Shown here piece by piece: positions 59,367 through 60,879 of a DNA stretch of 60,879 nucleotides (its first letter is position 1; each line of letters starts with the position of its first letter). A program made the position numbers and the translations under genes. The notes under the pieces were generated by a model. It had not been told where the DNA came from, searched no databases, and saw nothing but the letters and a program-made list of their open reading frames with translations. Origin of the DNA: Rhodoferax sp. (lineage in GTDB: Bacteria > Pseudomonadota > Gammaproteobacteria > Burkholderiales > Burkholderiaceae_C); NCBI RefSeq assembly GCF_028715765.1, contig NZ_JAQURE010000018.1:1-60879 (forward strand). Reading direction: 5' to 3'.

Positions 59367-60386
59367 ATGAAGCGCGCAGGCCATCTTTATGACAGCATTT
59401 GCACCCCAGATGCGCTGTTGGCGGCGTATCTGGCGGCCAGTCGACACAAGCGCAGCCATCGGGCCTGCTTTGAGTTTTCGCGCAATCTCGGGGCTAACCT
59501 GTCCGAGCTGCAACGGGAGCTGCAAAGCCAAACTTACCAGCCACGCCCGTGCAGTCAGTTCATGGTCACCGATGGCCGCAAGCCGCGCCTGATTGAGGCA
59601 CCTGCATTTCGAGATCTGGTGGTGCAGCATGCGGTTTACGCGGTCACCTCACCGCTGTTTGAGGCTCGTTACATCAGCACCAACTTTGCGTGCCGGGTGG
59701 GCCTTGGCACACACAAAGCAGCGGACTGGCTGCAGGCCGCCATGCGCCGGGCACCACGCACCGACTGGGTGCTGCATGTCGATGTGCGTAAATTTTTTTA
59801 CAGCATCGACCGCGACATTTTGATGTTGCTGCTGGAGCGCTTTGTCAAGTGCGCCCCCACCCTGGATCTGATGGCTGCGTTCGCAAAGCGGCCGGATGCT
59901 ACTGGTGTGCCTATTGGTAATTTGATGAGCCAGACGTTTGCAAACCTTTATCTCAACAGCCTGGATCACTACTGCAAGCGCACACTCAAAGTGGCGGACT
60001 ACGCCCGCTACATGGATGACAGCATCATGCTGGCACCCAGCCGAGCGATTGGATTGGCTTGGCTCGCAAGCATTCGTCAACACCTGGCGATGATTGGGCT
60101 GGAGATCAGCCACTACAGCCTACACCCCATCAAGCGCGGTGCGAATTTTGTAGGTTTTCGCACCTGGGCTACAGCGCGGTTTGTGCGCCCACATGTGATC
60201 AGTGCACTAAGAGCAGATGCACGTCACGGTCGGCTTGAATCCGTCATTTCCCGGCTTGGCCACGCCAAGAGAACCTGTTCATTGAAACCGCTCACTCAAT
60301 TCCTGAAGGAAAAACACCATGCCATCTTTGTACGCCTACCGAAAAGTTATCGACACAGTCACAACGCACACACTGCGCCTGCCTGA
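59367..60386 (+). CDS. DGR reverse transcriptase
   Basis: 339 residues from ATG 59367. Catalytic YMDD at residues 215-218, D139 in LHVDVRKFFYSID (motif A), and VPIGNLMSQTFANLYLN (183-199) with the IGxxxSQ signature that distinguishes DGR enzymes from group II intron and retron types. The thumb region (HPIKRGANFVGFRTW) also fits. It copies the TR RNA into adenine-mutated cDNA that replaces the VR. The last 68 bp overlap the next gene. Confidence 0.95.
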   Translation: MKRAGHLYDSICTPDALLAAYLAASRHKRSHRACFEFSRNLGANLSELQRELQSQTYQPRPCSQFMVTDGRKPRLIEAPAFRDLVVQHAVYAVTSPLFEARYISTNFACRVGLGTHKAADWLQAAMRRAPRTDWVLHVDVRKFFYSIDRDILMLLLERFVKCAPTLDLMAAFAKRPDATGVPIGNLMSQTFANLYLNSLDHYCKRTLKVADYARYMDDSIMLAPSRAIGLAWLASIRQHLAMIGLEISHYSLHPIKRGANFVGFRTWATARFVRPHVISALRADARHGRLESVISRLGHAKRTCSLKPLTQFLKEKHHAIFVRLPKSYRHSHNAHTAPA

Positions 60387-60810
60387 AGCCCAGCAGGGTG
60401 AGCAAACCGGACAGGAGTTGGCTACGCTTGCCGACGGCCGCACGGTGATCGTTATTTTTGATGGGGTCGCACTGCCAGACGATCAGTCTGTGGCCATCTC
60501 TGCCAGCATTGAGCTGCTGCCAAATCCATTACCCGACTTGCTGCGGGAACAGATCAAGGTCGCCAGCCCGCACGTGGCTTTGATTGATGCCCGCATGATT
60601 CAGATGATCAGGGCCAGCTACACCCAGGACGATGAGAATTACTTTTCTCGCATAGGTGTAGGCGCGGCCATGGGCATGTACACGCCCAAGGCTGATGAAA
60701 TTCAGGCCATGACCGTATTTGGTGAGTTTGTTGAGTCGATTCGGCAATGGGGGTGTTGCCGCCGACCGAAAACTGAGCCACTTTTAGAGGTTATGCCGCC
60801 CCAAAACTGA
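60319..60810 (+). CDS. Phage hypothetical protein with 3' end replaced by an IS
   Basis: 163 residues as read, start behind AAGGAAAA. Up to about residue 145 it is a normal small phage protein (LATLADGRTVIVIFDGVALPDDQSVAISASIELLP, then SYTQDDENYFSRIGVGAAMGMYTPKADEIQAMTVFGEFVESIRQW). The final residues (GCCRRPKTEPLLEVMPPQN) come from the IS terminus starting near 60754, so the natural end is disrupted. Function unknown. Confidence 0.65.
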   Translation: MPSLYAYRKVIDTVTTHTLRLPEAQQGEQTGQELATLADGRTVIVIFDGVALPDDQSVAISASIELLPNPLPDLLREQIKVASPHVALIDARMIQMIRASYTQDDENYFSRIGVGAAMGMYTPKADEIQAMTVFGEFVESIRQWGCCRRPKTEPLLEVMPPQN

Positions 60811-60879
60811 GCCAGGTGTTTTACTAGCGCTGCCTACTTTTTAGGCAGGAGCAAACAAGGTGATCACCATGGAATTTTT
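60754..60879 (+). mobile_element. Left end of an IS21-family element (runs off the window)
   Basis: Begins TGTTGCC and contains two 20-bp repeats, GCCGACCGAAAACTGAGCCA (60761-60780) and GCCGCCCCAAAACTGAGCCA (60795-60814), 18/20 identical, the multiple transposase-binding sites typical of IS21. A start codon at 60869 behind AAGGTG probably opens istA (only MEF visible). Confidence 0.65.

Larger units (their letters stand above)
22489..60879. mobile_element. Mu-like transposable prophage with a DGR (right end outside window)
   Basis: Defined on the left by the interrupted REP copy, and internally by DDE transposase and MuB-type ATPase, GemA, Mor, DUF3164, Mu-type head genes (gp27- to gp30-like, virion morphogenesis), protease/scaffold, tail tube and tape measure. 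There is no integrase. No tail-sheath gene is present, so a siphovirus-type tail is inferred. Genes run outward from a central control region at 46.0-46.1 kb. The right end is not reached; an IS21-type element lies at the edge. Confidence 0.9.

Noticed and set aside
59080..59370. Open frame across the template repeat
   Set aside because: It reads as a target-like protein only because the TR copies the target's 3' end in frame; no ribosome site, and DGR template repeats are expressed as non-coding RNA.
22489..60879. Integrase-type (lambda-like) prophage
   Set aside because: No tyrosine or serine integrase is present; transposase, MuB-type ATPase, Mor and GemA identify a transposable phage.

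Overview
The window is from a GC-rich betaproteobacterium, most likely a Comamonadaceae member of the Rhodoferax/Polaromonas type. That assignment is inferred from gene content and from a dispersed intergenic hairpin repeat; nothing here fixes the species. It has two parts: about 22.5 kb of bacterial chromosome and about 38.4 kb of a Mu-like transposable prophage that continues past the right edge.

Bacterial part (1-22488). A lipid-storage neighbourhood comes first: patatin-like lipase (cut by the window edge), TetR regulator, a TPR-like protein, a WS/DGAT acyltransferase, acyl-CoA-binding protein, a polyhydroxyalkanoate-system protein, a zinc aminopeptidase lipoprotein and a DUF1840 protein. 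A leftward cluster follows with a PaaK-type CoA ligase, a complete Liv-type ABC importer (two ATPases, two permeases, one binding protein) and a long-chain acyl/aryl-CoA ligase. It is divergent from a Crp/Fnr regulator, with a perfect inverted repeat between them, so it looks like uptake and CoA activation of a carboxylic acid. Then come an atypical FeoB, WaaF, a small zinc protein and IlvE. The stretch 20.7-22.5 kb is a small accessory island: HTH protein, MazEF/PemIK-type toxin-antitoxin pair and a truncated nucleotidyltransferase, bracketed by 74-bp direct repeats and hairpin REP elements.

Prophage (from about 22489). Its left end lies inside a REP copy, which gives the junction to within a few bases. 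Minus strand, read right to left from about 46 kb: Ner-like protein, small regulators, DDE transposase (MuA type), AAA+ ATPase (MuB type), two tiny ORFs, a zinc-ribbon protein, DUF3164, RdgC, GemA, Mor, then protease with nested scaffold, capsid, decoration protein, head-tail connectors, tail tube, G/GT chaperone pair with a -1 frameshift signal, tape measure and tail-tip/fibre genes ending at the left terminus. There is no sheath gene, so the tail is probably non-contractile (B3/D3112-like). Plus strand from about 46.1 kb: repressor, a motif-sharing partner, a NdpA-family nucleoid protein paired with a membrane protein, endolysin, Rz/Rz1, small and large terminase, portal, MuF and virion morphogenesis protein. 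Head genes are therefore split between two divergent transcription units.

The most striking element is a diversity-generating retroelement (DGR) at 57.3-60.4 kb: a target protein whose C-terminal variable repeat (58509-58624) matches a template repeat (59101-59216) except at 12 positions, 11 of them template adenines, plus an Avd-type accessory protein and a DGR-type reverse transcriptase. Immediately downstream, the last phage gene is broken by the end of an IS21-family element that runs off the window. Other leads are the NdpA plus membrane-protein cassette, RdgC in the slot usually held by Gam, and a structured RNA-like segment between MuF and the virion morphogenesis gene.
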